Positions 43,598-51,469 of a stretch of DNA of 64,000 bases are shown here, piece by piece. The notes under the pieces are model-generated. The model was not told the DNA's origin. It saw only the letters and a list, made by a program, of their open reading frames with translations, and did not search any database. The DNA lies in assembly GCA_035533295.1 (NCBI GenBank), contig DATLUA010000054.1, forward strand, positions 5,198 through 69,197. The letters are read 5' to 3'. Made by a program: the position numbers and the translations under genes. The number at the start of each line of letters is the position of its first letter. Position 1 is the stretch's first letter. This DNA is from JAGWJU01 sp035533295 (lineage in GTDB: Bacteria > Elusimicrobiota > Elusimicrobia > UBA1565 > UBA9628).

Positions 43598-44271
43598 GCC
43601 AAGCCTGCGTCCTTGACGCTTACGCATCTTCCCAAGCGCGGCAAGGACGCTCGCCCAAAACTTCCAGAGTCCGTAGGTTTTGGACGTCCCGAACCAACGC
43701 ATTTCGGAAGCTCGGGACGCCCTCCGGGCTCGACCGCGTCCGGCGGCCTGCGGTCGTGGCGTGCCTGGCGGCGGCTATGACCTTGGCGGCCTGCTCGCGC
43801 ACGGCCCCGAGCTTTCCCGGCGCGGTGACCTACCGGTCCCAATCGGACGGGTTTTCCTGCGACGTCCCCGGCGACTGGCGCGCCTTGGAAAACCAAGCCG
43901 GCTCCCTGGCGACTTTCTTCGGCCCCCCCGCGGGCGCTCATCCCGATTCCGCGTCCATCGCGGTTTACCGCTACACCCAGGCCGACTTCGCGGGCCCCGA
44001 GGACTACTACCGCCGAGAAACGCTTTCCGCCGCGAGTTCGGTCCCCATGATCCAGGAGGACGTGGGCCGCGCCGACGCCTATTATTTCTCCATGGAATCT
44101 AAGCGCCCGAAAGTCCACTCGACCCAATTTGAGAAAATCAAGGAAGAGGATTATCTGATTTCCGCCAAGGGCGGCTTCTACGCGCTGGTTTACATGTGCC
44201 CGGACGACGCCGTCAGCGAAAGCGAATCGGTGTTCCGCGACGTGGTGCAAAGCTTTACGCCCGCCCGCTGA
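43594..44271 (+). CDS. lipoprotein of unknown function, start uncertain
   Basis: 225 residues if read from ATG 43594, which overlaps the preceding stop (ATGA). The lipobox TLAAC sits about 67 residues in, far too deep for a normal signal peptide, so the true start may be downstream or the first ~45 codons may be an insertion. That stretch contains two perfect inverted repeats. The mature domain (YRSQSDGFSCDVPGDWRALENQAGSLATFFGPP) resembles PsbP/MOG1-like protein-damage or stress lipoproteins, uncertainly. Confidence 0.55.
   Translation: MSQACVLDAYASSQARQGRSPKTSRVRRFWTSRTNAFRKLGTPSGLDRVRRPAVVACLAAAMTLAACSRTAPSFPGAVTYRSQSDGFSCDVPGDWRALENQAGSLATFFGPPAGAHPDSASIAVYRYTQADFAGPEDYYRRETLSAASSVPMIQEDVGRADAYYFSMESKRPKVHSTQFEKIKEEDYLISAKGGFYALVYMCPDDAVSESESVFRDVVQSFTPAR
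43607..43719. repeat. two adjacent inverted repeats
   Basis: GCGTCCTTG (43607-43615) pairs with CAAGGACGC (43642-43650), and CGTCCCGA (43685-43692) pairs with TCGGGACG (43712-43719). Loops are 26 and 19 bases. The segment is inside the apparent N-terminal extension of the lipoprotein gene. Confidence 0.6.
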
Positions 44272-44284
44272 GGCGTCCTCCGGT

Positions 44285-44313
44285 TTGAATCCCGCCCCGG
44301 GATTTGGGATAAT
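44285..44313 (+). promoter_or_regulatory. promoter of leaderless tolQ
   Basis: TTGAAT (44285-44290), a 17-base spacer and GATAAT (44308-44313), ending 6 bases before ATG 44320, the predicted +1. Confidence 0.65.
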
Positions 44314-44319
44314 TCACGC

Positions 44320-44952
44320 ATGGAATTTCACGTCGGATTGAAGGAAATCATCGTCTCCGGGGGCGTGACCCTCGTATTCCTCATTTTTCTTTCCATTTAT
44401 TCGCTGGCGCTCATATGGGAGCGCTGGCGCTACTTCGACACGGCCATCAAAGGGACCCAGGAGTTCCTGGAGAAAATCCGCAAGTTCATCGCCGCGCGGG
44501 ATTTCTCGGAGGCCATGTCGGCGTGCCGCCGCCACCAGGGCCTGGCCCAGGGCGTGGTGATGGCGAGCCTGGCGGGCGCCAGCGCCCGGGATGAGCGCAA
44601 GCGCGGCGCCGAGCGGGCCAACGAACGGGCCGCGGCCCTCTTGCAAAAGCGCCTTTCGACCTTGGGCACCATTGCCAGCGTGGCGCCGTTCATCGGGCTC
44701 TTCGGCACGGTCGTGGGCGTCATGCGCGCTTTCCGGGACCTGGCCTCGGTCGCAGGCGCGGGGCCGGGCGTGGTCGCCATCGGCATCTCGGAAGCCCTGG
44801 TCTGCACAGCGACCGGGCTATTCGTGGCCATTCCGGCCGTCGCCGCCTACAACTATTTCAACTCGCGGACGGAGCGCTTCGCCGAGGAGATGGACTGGAT
44901 TTCGGATGAAATCCTAGACAGCCTCTCGGACAAACCGCACAAGCTCTCGTGA
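44320..44952 (+). CDS. tolQ: TolQ/ExbB-type proton channel subunit
   Basis: A 210-residue MotA/TolQ/ExbB family protein: three membrane helices, cytoplasmic region between helices 1 and 2, and the conserved LGTIASVAPFIGLFGTVVGVMRAF and GIGISEALVCTATGLFVAIPAVAAYNYF helices that line the proton path. With TolR and TolA it energises outer-membrane constriction. tolR overlaps its stop (GTGA). ATG 44320 is the predicted +1. Confidence 0.9.
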   Translation: MEFHVGLKEIIVSGGVTLVFLIFLSIYSLALIWERWRYFDTAIKGTQEFLEKIRKFIAARDFSEAMSACRRHQGLAQGVVMASLAGASARDERKRGAERANERAAALLQKRLSTLGTIASVAPFIGLFGTVVGVMRAFRDLASVAGAGPGVVAIGISEALVCTATGLFVAIPAVAAYNYFNSRTERFAEEMDWISDEILDSLSDKPHKLS

Positions 44953-45359
44953 ACGCCGCGCGCAAGCCCGGCCGGCGGATCATCGCGGAGATGAACCTCA
45001 TTCCGCTCATCGACGTGTCCCTCATCCTGGTCATCATCTTCATGGTCTTGACGCCCATGATGGTCCAGTCCGAACTGAGCGTCAAGTTGCCCAAGGCGTC
45101 CTCGGGGACTCCGGCGCCGGCCGCGACCACGATTCACGTGGAAATCGACCGCAACGGCGCGCTGATCATCGAGGGCCGGCCCGTCAACTGGGACGATTTG
45201 ACGCGGGAGCTTTCCCTGCGCCTGGGCCGCTCGCGCAGCAAGACGGTCCTGGTTGAAGCGGACAAGAGCGTCGCCGTCGAGCGCGTCGTGGCCGTTCTGG
45301 ACGCGGCCAAGCGCCTGGGCGTGGGCAAGATGGGCGTCGGCGTCGAGGCGCGGCCCTAG
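44949..45359 (+). CDS. tolR: TolR/ExbD-type protein
   Basis: A 136-residue protein: a short cytoplasmic N-terminus, one membrane helix with the functional Asp (EMNLIPLIDVSLILVIIFMVLTP) and a periplasmic TolR fold (HVEIDRNGALIIEGRPVNWDDL...). GTG 44949 overlaps the tolQ stop. It completes the channel energising TolA. Its TAG stop abuts an ATG (TAGATG) that opens the nine-codon minicistron. Confidence 0.9.
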   Translation: MNAARKPGRRIIAEMNLIPLIDVSLILVIIFMVLTPMMVQSELSVKLPKASSGTPAPAATTIHVEIDRNGALIIEGRPVNWDDLTRELSLRLGRSRSKTVLVEADKSVAVERVVAVLDAAKRLGVGKMGVGVEARP

Positions 45360-45389
45360 ATGCCGGCAGACTTTCCTCGGACGACGTGA
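45360..45389 (+). CDS. nine-codon minicistron joining tolR to the R-M gene
   Basis: ATG-CCG-GCA-GAC-TTT-CCT-CGG-ACG-ACG-TGA encodes MPADFPRTT. The ATG follows the tolR TAG with no gap, and the TGA overlaps the GTG of the next gene (GTGA). Ribosomes leaving tolR could thus pass into the R-M gene by two stop/start re-initiations. It may be the surviving 5' end of the original downstream tol gene: the TolA-like protein starts with a loosely similar VPADLKPYLR. Confidence 0.4.
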   Translation: MPADFPRTT

Positions 45390-48300
45390 CCATCCACGAT
45401 ATCCTCGAAGAGTTCCGGCGGGAGGCGTCATCGAATCGGGAGCTCGGGGATAAGTTCGAGCGCCTCGTCGCCGGCTACCTAAAAACCGATCCGCTCTACC
45501 AAGCCAAGTATAGCGACATCTGGCTTTGGACCGAGTGGCCGGAGCGGAGCAAACGCCCCGATACCGGCATTGATATTGTCGCCAAGGAACGCGAGACCGG
45601 CGGATACTGCGCCATTCAGTGCAAGTTTTTTGACCCCGCGCATAATCTCCAAAAAAGCGACATTGATTCATTCTTCACATCCTCAGGCAAGGAGCCGTTT
45701 ACCAGCCGCCTGATCGTTTCAACCACGGATAATTGGAGCGCTAACGCCGAAGATGCTCTCAATAATCAACGGATTCCCGTCAGCCGCTTGCGCGTCCAGG
45801 ATTTAGCCGAAAGTCCTGTTGATTGGAGCCGGTTCAGCCTCAATCGCCCCCAGTCTTTTAAGCTCAAAGAGCGGAAGAAAATCCTGCCGCACCAAGAGTC
45901 GGCTATTAAGGATATCATCGCGGGATTTAAAACCGCCGACCGCGGCAAGCTCATCATGGCTTGCGGCACGGGCAAGACCTTCACCGCGCTTAAACTCGCC
46001 GAGCGGATGGTTCCGCTCGGCGGCCACGTTCTCTACTTGATGCCCTCGATTTCTCTGGTTTCTCAAACCTTGCGCGAATGGACGGCTGAAGCCGACAAAC
46101 CGCTCCGCAGCTATATCGTGTGCTCGGATATCAAAGTCGGCAAGAAATTCGAGAGCGAGGATATCAGCGTCCACGATCTGGCTTTCCCGGCGACCACGAA
46201 TGCCGCTAAACTGGCGAATCAGGTAAAAGCTTTCGCCGACAAAAAGCGCCTGGCCGTCATTTTCTCGACTTATCAATCCATCAAGGTTGTTTCAGAAGCC
46301 CAAGCCAAGGGAGCGCCCGCATTCGATCTCATCATCTGCGATGAGGCCCACCGCACCACCGGCGTCACGCTTGAAGGAGAAGACGAGTCCCATTTTGTCC
46401 GCGTTCACAGCCAAGATTTCATCAAGGCTAAAAAGCGCCTCTACATGACCGCCACCCCGCGCATCTATGGCGATGGGGCCAAGACCCAAGCGAAGGAAAA
46501 AGACGCTCTTCTCTGCTCGATGGATGACGCGGAGCTCTACGGCCCCGAATTTCACCGCTTGGGATTTTCGGAGTCCGTAAGGAATGATTTGCTCTCTGAC
46601 TACAAGGTCATGGTCCTCGCGGTGGATGAGAAATTCGTCAGCAGGACATTTCAAAGCCAATTAGCAGATAAGAACAATGAAATCAACCTTGAGGACGCGG
46701 TCAAAATCACGGGCTGTTGGAACGGCCTTTCCAAGCGCATGGCCAAGGACCCCACGGGCTACATCGCGGATGATATTACGGTGCCGATGCGCCGCGCGGT
46801 CGCGTTTTCGCGCTCTATTAGGGATTCAAAACGAATCAAGGATTTATTCGCCGCCGTCATTGAGCAATATCGAAAGATGGAGACAAGCGATGACGGCATG
46901 TTGTCGTGCGAGGTAGAGCACGTTGATGGCACCTTCAACGCTCTCAAGCGCAATGAGAAGCTCGATTGGCTAAAGGCCGATCTCGATCCGGAGAATAACG
47001 TTTGCCGCATTCTTTCCAATGCACGCTGCCTGTCCGAAGGCGTGGACGTGCCCGCGCTGGACGCGGTTTTATTCTTGAATCCGCGCAATTCCGTGGTCGA
47101 CGTGGTGCAGTCCGTCGGGCGCGTGATGCGCAAGGCTCCCGGCAAAAAGTACGGCTACATTATCTTGCCGGTCGGCATACCGGCGGACGTGCCGCCCGAG
47201 GAAGCTCTTAAGGACAATCAGAGATACAAGGTGGTCTGGCAGGTTCTGCAAGCTCTGCGGGCCCATGATGATCGCTTTAGCGCGACCATCAATAAAATCG
47301 ACCTCAATAAAACGCGGCCCGACCAAATACAAATCATCGGCATCGGCGGCGGAGCCAAAGGAGACGGTTCTGGAACCAGCGATGTGAAACCCGCCCAACT
47401 TGTCTTTAATTTCCCACAAATCGAGGAGTGGCGCAACGCGATTTACGCCAAAATCGTTTTAAAGTGCGGTGAGCGCCAATACTGGGAGAAATGGGCGCAG
47501 GACGTGGCGCAAATCGCGGAGCGGCACGTCACGCGCATCAAGGCTCTTTTGGATGGACCTAAAAATAAGAAACATCGCGAGGCTTTCGCCGGGTTCCTCA
47601 AGGGTTTACAGAAAAACCTCAACCCAAGCATTGACGAGTCCGCCGCCGTTGAAATGCTCTCCCAGCATCTGATCACCAGGCCCGTGTTCGACGCCTTATT
47701 TGAAGGTTACGAGTTTACCAAGCACAACCCGGTCTCTCTTTCCATGCAGAAGATGCTGGATTTGCTGGAGGATCAGGCGCTGGGAAAAGAAACCGCGGGC
47801 TTGGAAAAATTCTACGCCAGCGTCAAGGAACGCGCCAGCGGCGTTGACACTCAGGAAGGCAGGCAGCGCATCGTTATCGAGCTCTACGAAAAATTTTTCC
47901 AAGCGGCATTCCCGCGCATGAAGGAACGTCTTGGCATCGTTTACACGCCGGTTGAAGTTGTAGATTTCATCATCCATAGCGTGAACGACGCCCTGCGCCA
48001 GGAGTTCAACGTAAGTTTAAGCGATCAAGACGTTCATATCCTCGACCCCTTCACCGGCACGGGAACATTCATGGTCCGCCTGCTTCAAAGCGGACTAATC
48101 TCTTCCAAAGATTTGACGCGAAAATACGAGAGCGAGCTTCATGCCAATGAAATCGTCCTCCTGGCCTACTATATCGCGGCCATCAACATCGAGGAAGCCT
48201 ACCATAGCATCACACAGGAGAAATATCAGTCTTTTGAAGGCATCGTCCTGACCGATACCTTCCAACTGACAGAGGCCGGCGGGCCGCAAACGGAAACGAC

Positions 48301-50146
48301 GTTCCAAGAGAATAATAAACGCGTTTCACGCCAGAACAAGACCGACATCCGTGTCATCATCGGCAATCCGCCGTATTCAGCCGGGCAGACCAGCGAGAAC
48401 GACGCGAACAAGAATTTTAAATACCCGACCCTGGATACTCGAATTGAAACCACCTACGCGGCGAGTTCTTCGGCGGGCCTCAAAAAAACTCTTTACGATT
48501 CTTATATTCGCTCAATCCGCTGGGCCAGCGACCGCATCAAGGACACGGGCATTATTTGCTTCGTAAGCAACGGTTCTTTTATCGACGGCAACGCCGCTGA
48601 CGGCCTCCGCAAATGCTTGGCGGATGAGTTTTCCTCCATCTACTGCTTTAATTTACGTGGCAATCAGAGGACATCAGGCGAGATTTCTCGCATGGAAGGC
48701 GGCAAAATTTTTGGGTCAGGCAGTAGAGCAAGTATTGCCATCACCTTGCTTATCAAGAACCCCAAGAAGGATAAGTGCCGACTTTACTATCACGACATCG
48801 GCGATTACTTGAGCCGCGAGGAAAAGCTGAAAATAATCCGGGACTTTCGAAGCTTCAAACAAGTTTCCTGGAAAGCCATCACCCCCAATAAAAGCCATGA
48901 TTGGATCAACCAGCGCGATCCGGCTTTCGAAAGATTTATCCCCATGGGTGATAAAGCGAAAGAAGAAAAGCAAATACCTCTTTGGTCGCTTTATTCGCTG
49001 GGGGTGGTCACCAACCGCGATGCCTGGGCATACAGCTTTTCCAAGAAGAATTTGACCGCGAATATGCGCCGGATGATTGATTTCTATAATCAGCAGGCTA
49101 CCGGTTATAAGAAAGCGATCTCCAAGGGCAAAGCCGTTAAAGTTGAAGATTTCATTGATAATGATTCCAAAAAAATCAGTTGGACACGAAGCCTAAAAAA
49201 CGATCTTTCTAAAGGCAAGCAATACGAGTTTAACGCAGACTCGATAGTTCAAGGGATGTATCGCCCCTATTGCAAACAATGGATTTATTTCAATAGACGT
49301 TTTAATGAAATGGTTTATCTGATGCCCAGCATTTTTCCAAATGAGTCGCTTCAGAATTTAGTTATCACAGCCAGTGGTATTGGCGCCAGCAAGGGCTTCT
49401 CTGCGCTGATGACGGATGCCGTTCCCAACCTGGACTTGCATGATAAGTGCCAATGCTTTCCGCTGTTCTCATACGAAAAATCCGAGGATTTGGGCGAACT
49501 CTTCGCGGCGCATGCAAAATCCAATGGATACTTCAAGAAGGACGCTATCAACGATGATATCCTGACGCTATTCGGGAAAACTTACGACGGCAAGATCATC
49601 AAGGAAGACATTTTCTACTACGTCTACGGCATCCTGCATTCGCCGGAATATAAACGGCGTTTTGAGTCTGACCTTAAGAAAATGCTGCCGCGCATTCCGC
49701 TGGCAAAGGATTTCTGGGCCTTCAGCAAAGCCGGCCGCGCTTTGGCCCAGTGGCACCTGAATTATGAAACCGTCGAGCCCTATCCGCTCAAAGAATCCGA
49801 TGACGCGCTCCGCCTTGAGCCGAAGAGACACTACCGGGTCGAAAAAATGCGCTTCGCCAAGCAAGGCAAGGACGAAGACAAAACCGCCATCATCTACAAC
49901 AGCCATCTGACCCTTGAGGGCATTCCGCTTGAAGCCTGCGAGTATGTCGTCAACGGCAAGCCCGCGCTTGAATGGATTATGGAACGCTACCAAGTCACCA
50001 CGGATAAGGACAGCGGCATCGTCAATGACCCAAATGACTGGTCGGACGATCCGCGATACATCTTAGATTTGGTCAAGCGCATCGTCCGCGTAAGCCTGGA
50101 AACGATGAAGATTGTTAAGAGCCTGCCGGTGATTTCGGAACTTTGA
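45386..50146 (+). CDS. Type ISP-like single-polypeptide restriction-modification enzyme
   Basis: A 1586-residue enzyme with the module order and length of Type ISP enzymes (LlaGI, LlaBIII). N-terminal Mrr-like nuclease with D63 (GIDIV) and QCK at 78-80; superfamily 2 helicase with Walker A MACGTGKT (191-198), DEAH (319-322) and TATP (355-358); a gamma-class adenine methyltransferase with SAM motif DPFTGTGTF (from 887) and catalytic NPPY (994-997); a C-terminal target-recognition domain. It methylates one strand of an asymmetric site and cleaves foreign DNA after translocation. GTG 45386 starts it. Base composition is visibly lower in GC than the tol genes, so it was probably acquired. Confidence 0.88.
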   Translation: MTIHDILEEFRREASSNRELGDKFERLVAGYLKTDPLYQAKYSDIWLWTEWPERSKRPDTGIDIVAKERETGGYCAIQCKFFDPAHNLQKSDIDSFFTSSGKEPFTSRLIVSTTDNWSANAEDALNNQRIPVSRLRVQDLAESPVDWSRFSLNRPQSFKLKERKKILPHQESAIKDIIAGFKTADRGKLIMACGTGKTFTALKLAERMVPLGGHVLYLMPSISLVSQTLREWTAEADKPLRSYIVCSDIKVGKKFESEDISVHDLAFPATTNAAKLANQVKAFADKKRLAVIFSTYQSIKVVSEAQAKGAPAFDLIICDEAHRTTGVTLEGEDESHFVRVHSQDFIKAKKRLYMTATPRIYGDGAKTQAKEKDALLCSMDDAELYGPEFHRLGFSESVRNDLLSDYKVMVLAVDEKFVSRTFQSQLADKNNEINLEDAVKITGCWNGLSKRMAKDPTGYIADDITVPMRRAVAFSRSIRDSKRIKDLFAAVIEQYRKMETSDDGMLSCEVEHVDGTFNALKRNEKLDWLKADLDPENNVCRILSNARCLSEGVDVPALDAVLFLNPRNSVVDVVQSVGRVMRKAPGKKYGYIILPVGIPADVPPEEALKDNQRYKVVWQVLQALRAHDDRFSATINKIDLNKTRPDQIQIIGIGGGAKGDGSGTSDVKPAQLVFNFPQIEEWRNAIYAKIVLKCGERQYWEKWAQDVAQIAERHVTRIKALLDGPKNKKHREAFAGFLKGLQKNLNPSIDESAAVEMLSQHLITRPVFDALFEGYEFTKHNPVSLSMQKMLDLLEDQALGKETAGLEKFYASVKERASGVDTQEGRQRIVIELYEKFFQAAFPRMKERLGIVYTPVEVVDFIIHSVNDALRQEFNVSLSDQDVHILDPFTGTGTFMVRLLQSGLISSKDLTRKYESELHANEIVLLAYYIAAINIEEAYHSITQEKYQSFEGIVLTDTFQLTEAGGPQTETTFQENNKRVSRQNKTDIRVIIGNPPYSAGQTSENDANKNFKYPTLDTRIETTYAASSSAGLKKTLYDSYIRSIRWASDRIKDTGIICFVSNGSFIDGNAADGLRKCLADEFSSIYCFNLRGNQRTSGEISRMEGGKIFGSGSRASIAITLLIKNPKKDKCRLYYHDIGDYLSREEKLKIIRDFRSFKQVSWKAITPNKSHDWINQRDPAFERFIPMGDKAKEEKQIPLWSLYSLGVVTNRDAWAYSFSKKNLTANMRRMIDFYNQQATGYKKAISKGKAVKVEDFIDNDSKKISWTRSLKNDLSKGKQYEFNADSIVQGMYRPYCKQWIYFNRRFNEMVYLMPSIFPNESLQNLVITASGIGASKGFSALMTDAVPNLDLHDKCQCFPLFSYEKSEDLGELFAAHAKSNGYFKKDAINDDILTLFGKTYDGKIIKEDIFYYVYGILHSPEYKRRFESDLKKMLPRIPLAKDFWAFSKAGRALAQWHLNYETVEPYPLKESDDALRLEPKRHYRVEKMRFAKQGKDEDKTAIIYNSHLTLEGIPLEACEYVVNGKPALEWIMERYQVTTDKDSGIVNDPNDWSDDPRYILDLVKRIVRVSLETMKIVKSLPVISEL

Positions 50147-50148
50147 TT

Positions 50149-50958
50149 ATGAACGGCTATATCGGATATTTCGATATTTTAGGCTACAGAAGTTTTCTTG
50201 AAAACAACCCTCAAGAAGGCGTTCAAAAGCGCGTTCTTGGACTAATTGCGGATGTGAAAAAATCGCTGCCCGAAGCGATGAAAAAATATCGCTCCAAACT
50301 TTCTGAAGCCGCCGAGGAAATTATTGGCAAGACGAACTGGCTTGTTTTTTCGGACACGATTGTTTTTGCCATAGAAGAGCCTGACAACAAGAAGGATGAA
50401 TTGCTCTATTTCCCGATCGCGATAATCACGGCTGGAGATTTGATGACGCGCATGTTTAATGACGGCCTGCCTCTGCGCGGCGCGCTTCATCATGGGCAAT
50501 ATAATTTTCTTGAAAACAGCATGGCTGGAACAGGAGTGGTCCAAAGCATTAACGCGGGAAAAGATTTGGATTTGTCCGCCTGCGTTTTAACGGAGGAATT
50601 GGCGAAAAGAGCAGGAGAGCTAATTGAAGCAACCCAGCCTGATGAAGCCGACCGTAATTTCTGGGATCAAATATTATGCGACTACAGCGTGCCGATCTCC
50701 GGAGATAAATGGGCTAAGCGGAAATGCCTGATGTGGTTTGACCTGAATCATATCGAAAACCTGAGAGGGGACGGAATCATGCAAGCGCTCAGCCGCCTCG
50801 ACTACCGTCAATATGTTCTGCTTTCTTTTTGGGCGCACAACAAAGGCATCTCCGATACTAAAACCGTGCGGAAGCTTGATGAAACCGAAAGATTCATTCG
50901 CTATTGCGTTTTTAGGCGCGATGAAAATCAGCGAGCAAATCACCGAAGTAAGCCTTGA
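50149..50958 (+). CDS. class III nucleotide cyclase-like protein
   Basis: 269 residues. ATG 50149 is two bases after the R-M stop. The N-terminus GYIGYFDILGYRSFL matches the first metal-binding strand of class III cyclases (Asp9), NWLVFSDTIVF provides the second Asp (Asp69), and LPLRGALHHGQY (about 108-118) resembles the strand that follows. The transition-state Asn/Arg pair of active cyclases (VNxAxR) is not evident; a divergent segment (VQSINAGKDLDLSACV) stands at that point. It could be a divergent cyclase making a second messenger or a degenerate nucleotide-binding sensor. The C-terminus runs into an R-M fragment. Confidence 0.55.
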   Translation: MNGYIGYFDILGYRSFLENNPQEGVQKRVLGLIADVKKSLPEAMKKYRSKLSEAAEEIIGKTNWLVFSDTIVFAIEEPDNKKDELLYFPIAIITAGDLMTRMFNDGLPLRGALHHGQYNFLENSMAGTGVVQSINAGKDLDLSACVLTEELAKRAGELIEATQPDEADRNFWDQILCDYSVPISGDKWAKRKCLMWFDLNHIENLRGDGIMQALSRLDYRQYVLLSFWAHNKGISDTKTVRKLDETERFIRYCVFRRDENQRANHRSKP

Positions 50959-51001
50959 GACCATGAAAATCGTCAAGAGCGCGAAAAAGCAAAACTCATG
51001 A
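50921..51001 (+). pseudogene. 3'-end remnant of a second Type ISP-like R-M gene
   Basis: This 26-codon frame ends in VSLETMKIVKSAKKQNS, and the R-M enzyme itself ends in VSLETMKIVKSLPVISEL. The shared 11 residues, with silent differences in the DNA, indicate a duplicated or foreign 3' end left by recombination. It overlaps the cyclase-like gene's end in another frame, and its stop overlaps the next ATG (ATGA). Confidence 0.6.
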
Positions 51002-51189
51002 GCACCGCGGTCAAATCGGTCAACGACATGCACAAAAAGGTCAACGTCGAATGCGAACGGATTCTAGAATCCCTGCGCGATTACTGGAAGACCGAAGCGA
51101 AAGTCCATCATGGAATCACGGCCTCTTTGGGGAACGAGTCCACGAAGCCGCTTCCGGCAATCGAATTCGAGAAGGATGGCGGACGATGA
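50998..51189 (+). CDS. small protein of unknown function in the R-M cassette
   Basis: A 63-residue charged protein (MSTAVKSVNDMHKKVNVECERILESLRDYW...), apparently helical at the N-terminus. Its ATG overlaps the stop of the R-M remnant (ATGA), so it is translated by coupling. It has no recognised family; as the last gene of the cassette it may be a regulator or an accessory subunit. It ends 36 bases before a hairpin. Confidence 0.45.
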   Translation: MSTAVKSVNDMHKKVNVECERILESLRDYWKTEAKVHHGITASLGNESTKPLPAIEFEKDGGR

Positions 51190-51224
51190 TGAAGGTCGGC
51201 TCATTGCTGGAAAATAAAAACGAA

Positions 51225-51246
51225 AAGCCCCGGTTTCCCGGGGCTT
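51225..51246. terminator. GC-rich hairpin, terminator-like
   Basis: AAGCCCCGG pairs perfectly with CCGGGGCTT around a TTTC loop. It is preceded by an A-rich tract (AAAATAAAAACGAA), so on the minus strand the hairpin is followed by a T-run and would be a good intrinsic terminator; on the plus strand no T-run follows. It marks the 3' side of the R-M cassette. Confidence 0.55.
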
Positions 51247-51309
51247 GGGCAACTCGCATCCGTCCGCCGGAGGCTAGTGTGTCAGCAGACGGCATTTTTG
51301 TCAATAAGC

Positions 51310-51439
51310 CCTATCAACCCCCTATCAACCCTCGGGCTAAGGCTTGCCCCAGGGCTAGCCACCCCCTAGCCACCTGGCTATCCAGACCTAGCCACCCCCT
51401 AGCCACCCCCCGTATACCTAGGCCTGCCTATCTGCCTAT
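51310..51439. repeat. cluster of short direct repeats, mostly 11-bp period
   Basis: CCTATCAACCC occurs twice in tandem (51310-51331). CTAGCCACCCC or a close variant occurs four times as two tandem pairs (51355-51376 and 51388-51409). CTGCCTAT occurs twice plus a partial copy (51424-51444). The 280-base stretch between the small gene and the tolA-like gene has no gene otherwise. Confidence 0.7.
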
Positions 51440-51469
51440 CTGCCGCCGGCTTTTTATCTGGATAAAGCT

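Noticed and set aside
43594..43740. Real N-terminal domain on the lipoprotein
   Set aside because: The segment has inverted repeats, no recognisable domain and precedes a deep lipobox; kept only as the formal start.
51310..51444. CRISPR array
   Set aside because: Units are 8-11 bases with almost no spacers; no repeat-spacer structure or cas gene is present.
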